Shown here: one piece after another, positions 25,847-34,763 of the stretch | How positions within the stretch are numbered: position 1 is the stretch's first letter | How the letters are laid out: each line of letters opens with the position of its first letter | DNA from: Planctomycetota bacterium | GTDB taxonomy: Bacteria; Planctomycetota; UBA1135; GCA-002686595 | DNA: 49,014 nt | Assembly: GCA_029259595.1 (NCBI GenBank) | Contig: JAJDEW010000018.1 | Span: forward strand, 1 to 49,014 | Reading direction: 5' to 3' | Program-made: the position numbers and the translations under genes | Notes under the pieces: model-generated | Seen by the model: the letters and a program-made list of their open reading frames with translations, nothing else | The model's database searches: none | Told to the model about the DNA's origin: nothing

Positions 25847-26854
25847 TCAGACCCTGGGGTCGGAATTCGCTTCCCGGACCAGGAGGCGAGCCCGCTCGAG
25901 CAACTCCGAGACGCCCTCCCCCGTCACGGAGGAGATGGCGAGCACCGGGCGCTCGAGAGCCGCCGCGAGCTCCGCGACCCGTTCCCGGGACCGCTCGTCC
26001 TCGACCTTCGTCGCGACGACGATCCGAGGCCGCCGTGCCAGGGTCTTCGAATACTCCTCGAGCTCGTGCTCGAGGATCTGGAGCGCCTTGCGGGGCTCCT
26101 CTCCCGCACCGTCGGAGACGTCGACGAGGTGCAGCAGCACCTGGCAGCGCTCGACGTGACGCAGGAAGCGGTGACCGAGACCGGCCCCGCCCGCGGCCCC
26201 CTCGATGAGGCCTGGCAAGTCCGCCAACACCAGCGTGTCGTACTCCCCCACCTGCGCGATGGCGACCTGGGGCTCGAGCGTGGTGAACGGATAGTCGGCG
26301 ATCTTGGGCGTCGCGCGACTGACGGCGGACAGGAAGGTCGACTTGCCGGCGTTCGGCAGTCCGAGCAACCCCACCTCGGCGATCAACTTCAGCTCGAGTC
26401 GAACCGCACGCGCCTCACCGGCCCGTCCCGGCTCGGCATGTCGGGGAGTCTGACGCACGGCCGTGGCAAAGGTCGTGTTGCCACGCCCCCCGCGTCCGCC
26501 TTGGGCCAAGACGACCCGCTCGTTGTCCTGCGTCAGATCGCGCAGGAGGTTCCCACGCTCCTTGTCGAAGACCTGTGTGCCAATCGGAACACGGACGACG
26601 AGGTCGTCTCCGCGACGTCCGGCGCAGTTCTTCGAGCCGCCGGGGACGCCGTTCTTCGCCCGGTAGTGCGGTCGACGGGCGACCCCCAAGAGGGACCGGA
26701 TCTTGTCCGAGGCCACGAAGACGACGTCTCCGCCATCCCCGCCATCCCCGCCGTCCGGGCCGCCCTTCGGCACGTACTTCGCGCGCCTGAACGAGACCAG
26801 GCCATCGCCGCCCTTTCCTGCTTGGAGGAAGAGCTCGCACTCGTCCCGAAACAC
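25847..26854 (-). CDS. obgE: Obg-family GTPase
   Basis: A ribosome-associated GTPase acting in 50S assembly and stress control. 335 residues. The glycine-rich OBG fold is at 1-158 (GKGGDGLVSFRR, GPDGGDGGDGG). The G domain has GLPNAGKST (165-173), TT (191-192) and DLPG (212-215). The G4 motif is T-K-V-E at 282-285 instead of NKxD, an odd change that could affect guanine specificity. G5 is around SSVTGEG. There is no C-terminal OCT domain, which is normal for many Obg proteins. It lies directly downstream of rplU-rpmA in the order rplU-rpmA-obg, which is widely conserved. Confidence 0.95.
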   Translation of the reverse strand: MFRDECELFLQAGKGGDGLVSFRRAKYVPKGGPDGGDGGDGGDVVFVASDKIRSLLGVARRPHYRAKNGVPGGSKNCAGRRGDDLVVRVPIGTQVFDKERGNLLRDLTQDNERVVLAQGGRGGRGNTTFATAVRQTPRHAEPGRAGEARAVRLELKLIAEVGLLGLPNAGKSTFLSAVSRATPKIADYPFTTLEPQVAIAQVGEYDTLVLADLPGLIEGAAGGAGLGHRFLRHVERCQVLLHLVDVSDGAGEEPRKALQILEHELEEYSKTLARRPRIVVATKVEDERSRERVAELAAALERPVLAISSVTGEGVSELLERARLLVREANSDPRV

Positions 26855-26895
26855 GGGAGACTCCTAGGAGGGCCCGGAATGGCCCGGTTCGATGC

Positions 26896-27141
26896 TCAGC
26901 CGACGGGGTCCACGTGCACCTTGCGGTTCGTCTGGAAACGAACGGTGCCGTCGACCTTGGCGAACAGGGTGAAGTCGTTGCCCATCCCGACATTGTGTCC
27001 GGGATGGAAGCGGGTGCCGCACTGGCGGACCAGGATCGTGCCCGGGTTCACCAGCTGGCCGCCAAAGCGCTTGACTCCGCGAAACTGCGGATTCGAGTCC
27101 CGGCCGTTCCTACTGGAACCTTGTCCCTTCTTGTGTGCCAT
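26896..27141 (-). CDS. rpmA: 50S ribosomal protein L27
   Basis: 81 residues, beginning [16 protein letters not shown] and containing [17 protein letters not shown] and [17 protein letters not shown], the hallmark L27 sequence. The N-terminal tail reaches towards the peptidyl-transferase centre. There is no cleavable Firmicutes-type leader. It lies between L21 and obg with short gaps, so it is expected to be co-transcribed with both. Confidence 0.98.
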   Translation of the reverse strand: MAHKKGQGSSRNGRDSNPQFRGVKRFGGQLVNPGTILVRQCGTRFHPGHNVGMGNDFTLFAKVDGTVRFQTNRKVHVDPVG

Positions 27142-27162
27142 CGGTCGTTGTCTTGGCGGGTC

Positions 27163-27477
27163 TCAGGCGTCGATCGAGGTGATCTTGACGCGGGTGTAGG
27201 ATTGGCGGTGTCCGCGCTTCACACGCACGTTCTTGCGGCGCTTGAAGCGGAAGACGACTTCCTTCTTGCCCTTGGTGTGACCGAGGACCTCGCCGGAGAC
27301 CTTGGCCCCCTCGAGAGTGGGTTGTCCGACACGGACGGAACCCTCGTCGGAAACGAGCAGGACTTGGTCGAAGGTGATCGAGTCACCGGCGTTCTTGGCT
27401 TCGTCGAAATCGCAGTCGACGACATCGCCGATGCGGACGGTGGCCTGATTGGATCGGTCGGAGATGATTGCGTACAC
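27163..27477 (-). CDS. rplU: 50S ribosomal protein L21
   Basis: 104 residues starting at the GTG at 27475-27477. A longer in-frame reading exists, but this start gives the family N-terminus (YAIISDRSNQ) and has a perfect GGGAGG eight bases upstream. The C-terminus (GHTKGKKEVVFRFKRRKNVRVKRGHRQ) is typical of L21, which binds 23S rRNA. It is the first gene of the rplU-rpmA-obg unit, with a promoter-like sequence about 36 bases upstream. Confidence 0.97.
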   Translation of the reverse strand: MYAIISDRSNQATVRIGDVVDCDFDEAKNAGDSITFDQVLLVSDEGSVRVGQPTLEGAKVSGEVLGHTKGKKEVVFRFKRRKNVRVKRGHRQSYTRVKITSIDA

Positions 27478-27485
27478 GGGCTGAG

Positions 27486-27491
27486 CCTCCC
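27486..27491 (-). promoter_or_regulatory. ribosome binding site fixing the L21 start
   Basis: GGGAGG on the minus strand with an 8-base spacing to the GTG at 27477. It decides the GTG over the longer reading. Confidence 0.85.
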
Positions 27492-27512
27492 GTACGGGGG
27501 AAAGGGCGGAAA

Positions 27513-27541
27513 AGGGTAGCGAGCCCGGCACACCCGCGCAA
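27513..27541 (-). promoter_or_regulatory. rplUp: sigma70-type promoter for rplU-rpmA-obg
   Basis: On the minus strand TTGCGC (27541-27536) and TACCCT (27518-27513) are separated by exactly 17 bases. This places transcription start about 30 bases upstream of the L21 start. Both boxes match consensus only partly. Confidence 0.45.
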
Positions 27542-27682
27542 GATCCGGCCGAGCGAAGTCGAGCCGAGCGGCGGGTTTTCGGAGCGGGCCGTCAGGTCGG
27601 CCCACACCCCACCGAGAGGCGGCCCGGACCCGGAGCCCGCCCTGCGGCAGACGGCTCCGAATCAGGCGGCTCGCGCGGCGGG

Positions 27683-30271
27683 CTAGCGCTTGCGCCGTCC
27701 GCCCGGACGGACCTCACGGCCGTCGGCACGGAGATAGTGGAGCACCGAGTCTTCCATTTGGTCAGGAACGGCGAGCAGGAGCAGCTTCTTGCCGCTCTTC
27801 TCCTCCAGCCGCTCGAGCTCGGACGACAGGTTCGTCTTCAGGTGCTCGATGACTTCGGGATGCGCGCGAACCTCGACCGAGGTGAACCCTTTCAAGTACA
27901 GGGCCGTCCCCAGGCGCCGCAGGATCATCTGACCCCGCGAGGAAGCGGTCCGCTGCCGGCCGCTTCCGCGGCAGCGCTGGCAGGTGTCGTAGACGAGCTT
28001 GGAGAGCCCCGGACCGAGTCGTTGCCGGGTGAGCTCCAAGAGGCCGAACTGGGAGATGCGGCCGATCTTCGAGCGCGCGCGGTCGGGCAACAACGACTCC
28101 CGCGTGGCCTTCTCGACCAAGCGACGGTTGCCGGAGCGCATCATATCGATGTAGTCGAGCACGATGATGCCCCCGAGATCCCGTAGGCGAATCTGGCGGG
28201 CGATCTCAGGGGCGGCCTCGAGGTTCGTCTTGAGAGCGATGTCCTCGAACTCTGCCCCCTTCTCGCGGGTTCGGCCGGAGTTCACGTCGATCGCGACGAG
28301 CGCTTCGGTCTGGTCGAACACGATCGAGCCACCGGAGGGCAGCTCGACGCGGCGGGAGAAGATCTTCTCGAAGTCCTGCTCGACACCGTAGGCGTGCAAC
28401 AACGGCCGCGGCGCGTCGTGCAGCTTCACACGATCCACGAACTCCGGCATCAAGCGCTCGGTGAAGGCGCCCATGCGCTCGTACTCGTCGGCGTCGTCGA
28501 CCACCACGTCGGAAGTCTCCGACGTGAACAGGTCGCGCATCGTACGGATCACCACGTCGGACTCGGTGTACAGCGGAGCCGGGTTGCGGCCCGACTTGAG
28601 CCGCCGCGAGAAGTCGTCCCAGGCGAGCAACAGGTACTCGAGGTCGCGCTTGATCTCGGCCTTGGTCTTGCCGACACCGGCGGTCCGCACGATCAGGCCC
28701 ATGCCATCGGGAATGTCGAGCGAAGCCAAAATCCGCTTCAGGCGCCGCCGCTCCTTCTCGTCTTCGATCTTGCGGCTGACCCCCGTCCGATCGAGGGAGG
28801 GCATCAAGACCAGGTAGCGGCCGGGGATCGAGATGTAGGTGGTGAGCGTGGGTCCCTTGTCGCCGATCGCGTCCTTCGTGATCTGTACGGCGATCAGCTG
28901 CCCCTTCTTGACCAGCTTCTCGATCGGCAGGCGCGGGCGCTTCGTGCGCCCCTTGGTACGGCCGCGCCCCTTCGACTTGGATTCGCCCTCGGCGTCGTCG
29001 ATGTCCCCCTCTTCGGGGTGGTTCCAGTCCTCGTCCATCGAGGCCGTCAAGAGATTCTCGAGCTTCCAATCGGACTCGCCGTAGCACGGCAAGACGTCCG
29101 AAGCGTGCAGGAACCCGTTGCGGCCCTGACCGAAATCGACGAAGGCGGCCCCGATGGCCGGCTCGAGGTTGACCACCCGCCCGCGATAGATGTCGCTGAC
29201 ATAGGAGGTGTGCTTCTTGACCGTCATCTGGAGATCGACGATGCATCCGTCCTCGACGACGACGACGCGTGTTTCCTCGGGATCCACGGCGTTGACGAGG
29301 ATCTGGCGCGACTTCGGCCGTGCTGCCGGCCTCGGTTCGTCCTCGATTTCGGACTCGCGCGAGCGCTTCTTGCGGCCCCCGGCGACGCGCTTCGTCTTCG
29401 TGCTGCTGGCCCGGGTCGTGCGCTTGCCGGATCTCTTGGAAAGCAGGACGGCGTCGTCCGGCAGGTCCGGAGGCTCGACACCATCGTCCTCCTCACCGGG
29501 AATGACGTCGATCTCCACGGCGCTGCGCATGGTCCGCTTGCGGCGACGCCCGCCGCGGGTCCCGCGCTTGCGCTTGCGCTTGGCCTCGCCCCCTTCCTCG
29601 GAGTCGCTGGCCGTGGGTTCGTCTTCGTCGTCCGGGCTCTCTGCGGGCTCGGTGGTGCGCCGAGAGCTCTTCGAGCGGCGGCGCGACCCCGCCTTCTTGG
29701 AACCGGAGTCCGTCGCGGGGGCCGAACTCGCACGCGTCGGCTCACGGTCCTGCTTCTCGTTGGCCTGCTCCTCGTTGGCCTGCTCCTCGCCGGGCTCGTC
29801 GGAGCTGTTCTCCTCCGAGGCCTTCGAGCGGTTGCGGCGGCGTCCACCGCGTTTGCCGCGTCGGCGGGGACGGCGTTCCTCGGCGGATCCGGACGAGGGT
29901 TCGTCTGCCCCGTCGTTGGAGGCGCCGCGCGGAGCCTCGGCAACCGCCGAGGAAGCCGCGCTCTCGGACGCCTTCGCACTCGAACGCTTGCGGGAGCGCT
30001 TGCGGCGCCGGGGCGCAGCTCCGGCGGGACTGTCGCCCGAGGATGTGTCCGATCCGCCCCGTTCATTCACGCCCGCACCGAAGCCGGAGTCTCCGGCTAG
30101 CGCGCGGGCGCGGTGAGGCAACGGCCCCTTGCGGGCCGACTTCAGCTCGGGGGCGAGCGATTGCCCGGAGCCGATCCAAAGAGGCGGCTCCGTGTGGATT
30201 CGATCGGAGAACGGGCCGTGGCCCGGGTGGCTCGAAAGAGTCGGGTCTTCCGAGAACGCGTGTTCTCGCAT
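27683..30271 (-). CDS. rne: ribonuclease E/G with long charged N-terminal tail
   Basis: An endoribonuclease for mRNA decay and rRNA/tRNA maturation; 862 residues. The first ~320 are low-complexity Arg/Lys/Glu/Ser (RRRKRSRKRSS, RRGKRGGRRR). The catalytic core follows: an S1 domain (SDIYRGRVVNLEPAIGAAFV...GFLHASDV) split by a charged insert (~415-450), then the RNase H-like and DNase I-like parts. Metal-binding Asp 662 (AIDVNSG) and Asp 706 (VLDYIDM) are present, and the zinc-link is CQRC. In Escherichia coli RNase E the disordered scaffold is C-terminal; here it is N-terminal. The true start is uncertain: a GTG at 30068-30070 would remove 67 poorly conserved residues. The core is of the Rne/Rng type without a C-terminal degradosome tail. 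Confidence 0.93.
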   Translation of the reverse strand: MREHAFSEDPTLSSHPGHGPFSDRIHTEPPLWIGSGQSLAPELKSARKGPLPHRARALAGDSGFGAGVNERGGSDTSSGDSPAGAAPRRRKRSRKRSSAKASESAASSAVAEAPRGASNDGADEPSSGSAEERRPRRRGKRGGRRRNRSKASEENSSDEPGEEQANEEQANEKQDREPTRASSAPATDSGSKKAGSRRRSKSSRRTTEPAESPDDEDEPTASDSEEGGEAKRKRKRGTRGGRRRKRTMRSAVEIDVIPGEEDDGVEPPDLPDDAVLLSKRSGKRTTRASSTKTKRVAGGRKKRSRESEIEDEPRPAARPKSRQILVNAVDPEETRVVVVEDGCIVDLQMTVKKHTSYVSDIYRGRVVNLEPAIGAAFVDFGQGRNGFLHASDVLPCYGESDWKLENLLTASMDEDWNHPEEGDIDDAEGESKSKGRGRTKGRTKRPRLPIEKLVKKGQLIAVQITKDAIGDKGPTLTTYISIPGRYLVLMPSLDRTGVSRKIEDEKERRRLKRILASLDIPDGMGLIVRTAGVGKTKAEIKRDLEYLLLAWDDFSRRLKSGRNPAPLYTESDVVIRTMRDLFTSETSDVVVDDADEYERMGAFTERLMPEFVDRVKLHDAPRPLLHAYGVEQDFEKIFSRRVELPSGGSIVFDQTEALVAIDVNSGRTREKGAEFEDIALKTNLEAAPEIARQIRLRDLGGIIVLDYIDMMRSGNRRLVEKATRESLLPDRARSKIGRISQFGLLELTRQRLGPGLSKLVYDTCQRCRGSGRQRTASSRGQMILRRLGTALYLKGFTSVEVRAHPEVIEHLKTNLSSELERLEEKSGKKLLLLAVPDQMEDSVLHYLRADGREVRPGGRRKR
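29756..29785. repeat. 15-bp perfect tandem repeat in the RNase E tail
   Basis: Two exact 15-base copies (29756-29770 and 29771-29785) encode a repeated acidic pentapeptide (EQANE type) in the N-terminal region. This is a sign of slippage growth in the disordered tail. Confidence 0.7.
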
Positions 30272-30587
30272 TCAGGTTCTCTCGTTGTTCAAGAGCTTCG
30301 AACCGTGCGCCGTCACCCTCATGGGGAAGCGCACCGTGGCTCGAGCCGTCCGGAAGGTGGCGCCCGCATCGGAACCCGGGTGGGCTCGTCTTGCCGGAGG
30401 CACGACCTCCTTCGTGTTCGCAGGTTCGGATCCGCACGATCGCTCGCCGAAGCGGCCGGCCGCATGGATCAGGACTCCACAGCGGAGCCCGATTCGAGGC
30501 ATCAAGCCCCCGAATCCTGACCGGCATCCTCTCGAATCGAAGCCGGCCTGTCGATTCCCCAGCTCCAGAATCGATCGATTTGGTTCG
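30272..30587. other. RNase E upstream region between the pil terminator and rne
   Basis: About 316 bases without a supported gene. The minus strand carries GAGAG eight bases before the ATG at 30271, and a 5-bp stem (GGAGG/CCTCC, 5-base loop) further upstream. No clear -35/-10 pair was found. A long leader would parallel the autoregulatory 5' UTR known for E. coli rne, but that is inference. Confidence 0.4.
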
Positions 30588-30625
30588 AAAAACGGGCCAT
30601 CACCCGCTTGCGGATGATGGCCCGT
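30588..30625 (-). terminator. Rho-independent terminator of the pilMNOQ operon
   Basis: Arms 30592-30602 and 30615-30625 form a perfect 11-bp stem, extended by three inner pairs after one mismatch. On the minus strand it is followed directly by a run of T (30592-30588). It lies 36 bases after the PilQ stop codon, as expected for an intrinsic terminator. Confidence 0.88.
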
Positions 30626-30660
30626 GGATTCCCTGTGCCAGAAGAGGTGCCTGGACCGAA

Positions 30661-32646
30661 TCAGTTGTCTTCCAGGGGATCGACGGCTTCGTCCGACCCC
30701 CCGTCAGGCAACCCTTCGATCTCTTCGCCCAGCGGTGCGTTCTCAGAGGGGGCCAGGGGGGCATCCTCCGCGCCGAAGGCCGAGTCGTCCGTCGAACCGG
30801 TCGGGTTCTGGACGAACGTGGCCCATTGATAGGTGTCCATGTTCCCGACCGTCTTCGTCTTGGTCGGCTCCTCGTAGGAGGGAACGCCTTCGGGGAAGAG
30901 CAGGTCGTCGATCTTGTCGCCGTACTGCTCACGCCGACGCTCGAGCTCGCGGTGCAGGATGCGCTGCGTGTCGGAGTTCGAGCGAACGATCGTCGGGGTC
31001 AAGAAGACCATCAAGTTGCGCTTCTCGGCCGAGGTTTCCTCGAACTTGAAGAGCCACCCGATGATCGGGATACGCGAGATGAAGGGGACCCTCGATTCTT
31101 TCTGAAGGAGGTTCTCCGTCGTCAAGCCACCGATGACCGCGGTCGATCCCGAGTCCACCATCATGGTGCTCATGATCGTCGAGGTCCGCTTGCGCGGCAG
31201 GGCGATCGAGCCCTCGAGCCCGGACGCACCGATCGTGAAGACGTCGAATCCGGGCGGAGCAACGGCGGTGTTGCCGGTACCCGTCAGGCTCGTCTCTTTC
31301 GGAATGACCTCCATCGAGATCTTGTTCGATCCGGGGATCACGTGCGGGATGACCAGGAGCTGGAAGCCCACATCCACCGGCGAGTTCTTGGCCTCCTTGA
31401 TAGAGAGCTGCAGACCACCGGCCTGCCCCTGCTCACTCCGAGCCTCGGCGTACCGGATCGTCTCTCCGACGAAGATCGTTGCCGGCTCGCCGTCGAGCAC
31501 GAAGATCTTCGGGGCCTGAACGATGTCCGTCGAAGTGTCAGATTGCAACATGCGCAGCGTCGCCGCGAACTGCGTGAAGGACAGGGCTCCGAAGATCGTC
31601 GCCGGAGAGAGCGTGTTACCCGCGTTGGTGTCGCTCGCGAACGGTCCCGTCTCCGTGGGGTGCGCGATGATGTCGTCCTCGAATCCGCCTTGCCCCAGGT
31701 TGAAGGGGAAGGTGATCGGGATCTGGCCACCACCGAACGAAACCTGCGGGCCGAGGTCGCCGTAATCGACGCCCAGGCTGAACAGGTCGTTGTTGGCGGA
31801 ACTCACGAACTTCACGTCGACGAAGACCTGCGAAGGCTCGACGTCGATACGCTCGAGCATCTCGCTGATCGACGCGTGCACCTGGGCCGTGTCGCGAACG
31901 ATGATGACGTTCTGAGTGGCGATGTAGTCCAGATCGCCGCCCTGGCTCAGGGCCTTCTTCAGGGCCTCGATCACCGGAAAGTCCTTCGAAAGGTCGCCGG
32001 AAGCGCCTTTCAACTCTCCCTTGATGAACTCGGACACGATCACGGGCGCGTAGGTGCCAGACGGCCGGACGTAGCGCAGCTGATAGGAGTGCGTCTCCAT
32101 CTGCGCTTGCAGGCTGAGCGGGTCGACGACGCGCAGAATCCCGCGCTCCTCTTCGACCACGACATAGCCCAGGGTCTTGACCGACACGTTCAGGGCGTCA
32201 CGCCACGGAACGTTCGAAAGCCGCAGGGTGAGCGTGCCGGCGACCTCGGGGGCCACGACAATGTTCGCTCCACTGAGCTTGCCGATCGTATCGATCACTT
32301 GGGTCAGCTCCGCGTTGTCGAACGCAAAGTCGACGCGCGGGGGACGATCGAGAACGAGCACGCCGGCGGTACGCTCTTCCACGACGCAGCCCGCCAATTC
32401 GGCGACCAGCTCGAGAGCGTCCTTCCAGGCGACGTCCGTCACATCCAGTGAGACTTGAGTGTCGCCTCCTTCGACGACAACGATGTTGAACCCGGATTGC
32501 TCGCGCAGGTACTGCACGACCTCGTCGAGGGCGCGCCCTTCCACGCGGAGAGAGACTCTCGCATCCGGATTTTGGTACTGAGCTTCAGCGGGGGTCGTCA
32601 GGCTGAGGAAGGCCAAGACGACTCCCAGAATGGGGACTGCCTTCAT
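30661..32646 (-). CDS. pilQ: type IV pilus secretin PilQ
   Basis: The outer-membrane channel through which the pilus passes; 661 residues. Signal peptide ends near AEAQ (residue ~23). N-terminal STN/N0-N1-type repeats follow (RVEGRALDEVVQYLREQSGFNIVV, and a second copy VDFAFDNAELTQVIDTIGKLSGANIVVAP). A secretin domain follows at ~275-575, with IVQAPKIFVLDGEPATIFVG, TMMVDSGSTAVIGGL and RVPFISRIPIIGWLF...NLMVFLTPTIV. The last ~85 residues are acidic and probably flexible. It is the last gene of the pilM-N-O-Q series, 30 bases after the PilO-like gene, and is followed by a terminator. No peptidoglycan-binding AMIN domain was recognised. Confidence 0.94.
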   Translation of the reverse strand: MKAVPILGVVLAFLSLTTPAEAQYQNPDARVSLRVEGRALDEVVQYLREQSGFNIVVVEGGDTQVSLDVTDVAWKDALELVAELAGCVVEERTAGVLVLDRPPRVDFAFDNAELTQVIDTIGKLSGANIVVAPEVAGTLTLRLSNVPWRDALNVSVKTLGYVVVEEERGILRVVDPLSLQAQMETHSYQLRYVRPSGTYAPVIVSEFIKGELKGASGDLSKDFPVIEALKKALSQGGDLDYIATQNVIIVRDTAQVHASISEMLERIDVEPSQVFVDVKFVSSANNDLFSLGVDYGDLGPQVSFGGGQIPITFPFNLGQGGFEDDIIAHPTETGPFASDTNAGNTLSPATIFGALSFTQFAATLRMLQSDTSTDIVQAPKIFVLDGEPATIFVGETIRYAEARSEQGQAGGLQLSIKEAKNSPVDVGFQLLVIPHVIPGSNKISMEVIPKETSLTGTGNTAVAPPGFDVFTIGASGLEGSIALPRKRTSTIMSTMMVDSGSTAVIGGLTTENLLQKESRVPFISRIPIIGWLFKFEETSAEKRNLMVFLTPTIVRSNSDTQRILHRELERRREQYGDKIDDLLFPEGVPSYEEPTKTKTVGNMDTYQWATFVQNPTGSTDDSAFGAEDAPLAPSENAPLGEEIEGLPDGGSDEAVDPLEDN

Positions 32647-32676
32647 GGGTTCTGGCGCGGGGATGTTGGGGAACTG

Positions 32677-34092
32677 CTACTTGCTCGACCCGCTCTCGAT
32701 GGAGCGAGCGAGAACCAAACCGCGGTAGGCGAACTCGATCTGATCCTTGCGGATGTTCCGAACGATCAGTTCGTCACCGATCAATTCACCTTCCGAAACG
32801 GCATGACCGTTGATGAGGGCGACGGGGCGTCGCTCCTCGTAGATGGCAACGCCTCCGATCTGGAGATCGATCGACTCGAAGTCCAGAACGGTTCGTGCCA
32901 GGCGATTCAGGCCACGGAGCTCGTCCACGAGCGGGCGCTTGACGGGATCACGTTCCGCCATACCCAGCCGCGGCTCCAGTGCGCTGAACGCGTCGATCGC
33001 CAGCTCGTACTCGCGGGCGACGATGTGGTTTTCCATGCTCTTGCCGGCTTCACGGAGCGCCGTGAGGCTCGGCCCGGGCTGGACTCCCTCGGAGTTGTTC
33101 ATCTTCGCCTTGAGGTCGGCGACGACGGCAACGACTTGCTTCTCGAAGCGACGGCTGGCTTGGATGTAGTTGATCTGCGCCTCGGCTTGTGCCCGGCGGA
33201 TCTTCTCATCGAGTTCAGCCAGGACCTCTTCGAGCTTCGCACGTCCCTTCATCTCGGCGATGAGGTTCGGTGCGCCTTCAATCTCGCCCCAGTAGCCCAT
33301 GGCTTCGTCAGCCAAGACGACCATCTCGTCGACGATCTCGAGCTGCTGCTCGATCGAGAGGTACTGCTCGCCGTCCACCGGGACGCGCGGGTCTACCCAG
33401 GGGTCACGACGGCCTCGCGGCCCGTGATACTTGTAGTTCGCGACACGCATCTCGGCGCTTCGCTTCGAGATCTCGCTGATCAACAGATCGCGCTTGCGCT
33501 CGTACTGGTCGATCCGGACTTCCTTGGCCGCCCCTTGGGGTTCGTAGACGTACGTCTCCAGGTCCATCTGGACCTTGTGACGCGGCTCTTCGTCGGGGTT
33601 GCGGCTACGCTTCGATGCGGTCAGCTTGAAGGCCGTGACGCTCATGAATCGAGAGTGACTCTCGACGAGATCCAGGAAGGAGAGCAGCTGGAAGATGTCC
33701 GATTCCAACGTGAGCGTGTAGCCCACTCGGCGGAAGTCCTCCTTGCCCTTTCCTCGGCGCGCGTCCTTCTGCAGCTTCCAGGAGGTGATGGAGATCTCCG
33801 CCTCCTCCTCGAACTGGTGTAGCGTCCGGACGAAGTTGTTGACGTCTTCCTCGTCGGCCAAGATCTCCTTGATCGTCGAGTCCGTCTCGCGCTGGATGAT
33901 GACTTCCCGAACGAGGTCGGGGGTCGTCTTGATGAGAGCGCGAGCATCCGCGATCTTCGTGCGAATGAGCTCGGCCTCGGCCCGGCGCTCTTCGATCTTC
34001 TCGTGCTGGAAGTAGGTGAGGGTCGTGAGCCCGATCGCCACGAGAGCAGCGATCGAGTAGAAAATGACCCAGCGTTTCTTTTCCGGGCTCAT
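32677..34092 (-). CDS. pilO: PilO-like pilus assembly protein fused to a PilP/GspB-like C-terminal domain
   Basis: The product is 471 residues, about twice a normal PilO. One N-terminal transmembrane helix (~9-27) is followed by a coiled-coil/ferredoxin-like PilO section to ~200 (DIFQLLSFLDLVESHSRFMSV). A long charged helical middle follows (~205-395). The C-terminal domain (~400-465) contains VALINGHAVSEGELIGDEL...IRKDQIEFAYRG; this pattern of a small beta domain recurs in PilP, GspB and GspC homology regions. The start overlaps the pilN stop (ATGA at 34089-34092), and pilQ follows. It probably replaces separate PilO and PilP in the inner-membrane alignment complex; no separate pilP gene is present. 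Confidence 0.75.
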   Translation of the reverse strand: MSPEKKRWVIFYSIAALVAIGLTTLTYFQHEKIEERRAEAELIRTKIADARALIKTTPDLVREVIIQRETDSTIKEILADEEDVNNFVRTLHQFEEEAEISITSWKLQKDARRGKGKEDFRRVGYTLTLESDIFQLLSFLDLVESHSRFMSVTAFKLTASKRSRNPDEEPRHKVQMDLETYVYEPQGAAKEVRIDQYERKRDLLISEISKRSAEMRVANYKYHGPRGRRDPWVDPRVPVDGEQYLSIEQQLEIVDEMVVLADEAMGYWGEIEGAPNLIAEMKGRAKLEEVLAELDEKIRRAQAEAQINYIQASRRFEKQVVAVVADLKAKMNNSEGVQPGPSLTALREAGKSMENHIVAREYELAIDAFSALEPRLGMAERDPVKRPLVDELRGLNRLARTVLDFESIDLQIGGVAIYEERRPVALINGHAVSEGELIGDELIVRNIRKDQIEFAYRGLVLARSIESGSSK

Positions 34093-34763
34093 TTGCTCTT
34101 CTTCTCCTCACTCGACGTAGCTGTCTTCTTCATCTTGGAGCGTTCATCGGGCGAACGCAGATCGAGCTCGAGTGGGAAGCTGATGACCTCCGCGGGCATC
34201 AGCCCCTCGTCCTTGGTGCTCTGCGTGCCTTCGGGCTTGCCCGGGGGCATGAACTCGAACATCAGCTCGGACTCTTCGATGTCCTCGAGGAAGTTCGCGA
34301 CGTGCGCGAAGCTCGCGGAGCCTGAGTGACCTTTGCCCTTCATCACCCCGTAGGTCTTGAGACGCGTGTTCTCTTTCTGGTCGACGTTGAGGTCGTCCAA
34401 CCAGACGAGGTACTTCTCGCCCTCGCCCCCCTTGTTGATGAGGTCGACCATGCGATCGACCTGCTGGGTCCAAGAGACGCGGCTGCTCGTCACCTTCGCG
34501 AGCATGTCCTCACGCGAGCGGTAGATGCCGGACTCCTTCTCGAGGTCCTTGTGGTAGGAGACTTGGCCCTGGAGCCCCTCGTTCGTGTCCATGAGGACGA
34601 TGAGCTCGCTCTTGACCTCGGCGGCGACGCCGAAGGACGTCCAGCCCCAGTAGGCGAAAAGCGTCGCATTGATCGCGACCACCGCCGCGATGCCCGCCAT
34701 GTACTTGATCGGCGTGCGCTGCTTCTGCTTGTACTCGTCGGGAAGTAGGTTGATGAGAATCAT
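34089..34763 (-). CDS. pilN: type IV pilus inner-membrane protein PilN
   Basis: The product is 224 residues. The N-terminus MILINLLPDEYK is the conserved PilN tail that binds PilM. A transmembrane helix lies at ~22-42, followed by a periplasmic coiled coil and ferredoxin-like domain (to ~185) and a Lys-rich end. It overlaps pilM upstream (ATGA at 34760-34763) and the PilO-like gene downstream (ATGA at 34089-34092), the tight coupling expected of an equimolar complex. Confidence 0.9.
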   Translation of the reverse strand: MILINLLPDEYKQKQRTPIKYMAGIAAVVAINATLFAYWGWTSFGVAAEVKSELIVLMDTNEGLQGQVSYHKDLEKESGIYRSREDMLAKVTSSRVSWTQQVDRMVDLINKGGEGEKYLVWLDDLNVDQKENTRLKTYGVMKGKGHSGSASFAHVANFLEDIEESELMFEFMPPGKPEGTQSTKDEGLMPAEVISFPLELDLRSPDERSKMKKTATSSEEKKSK

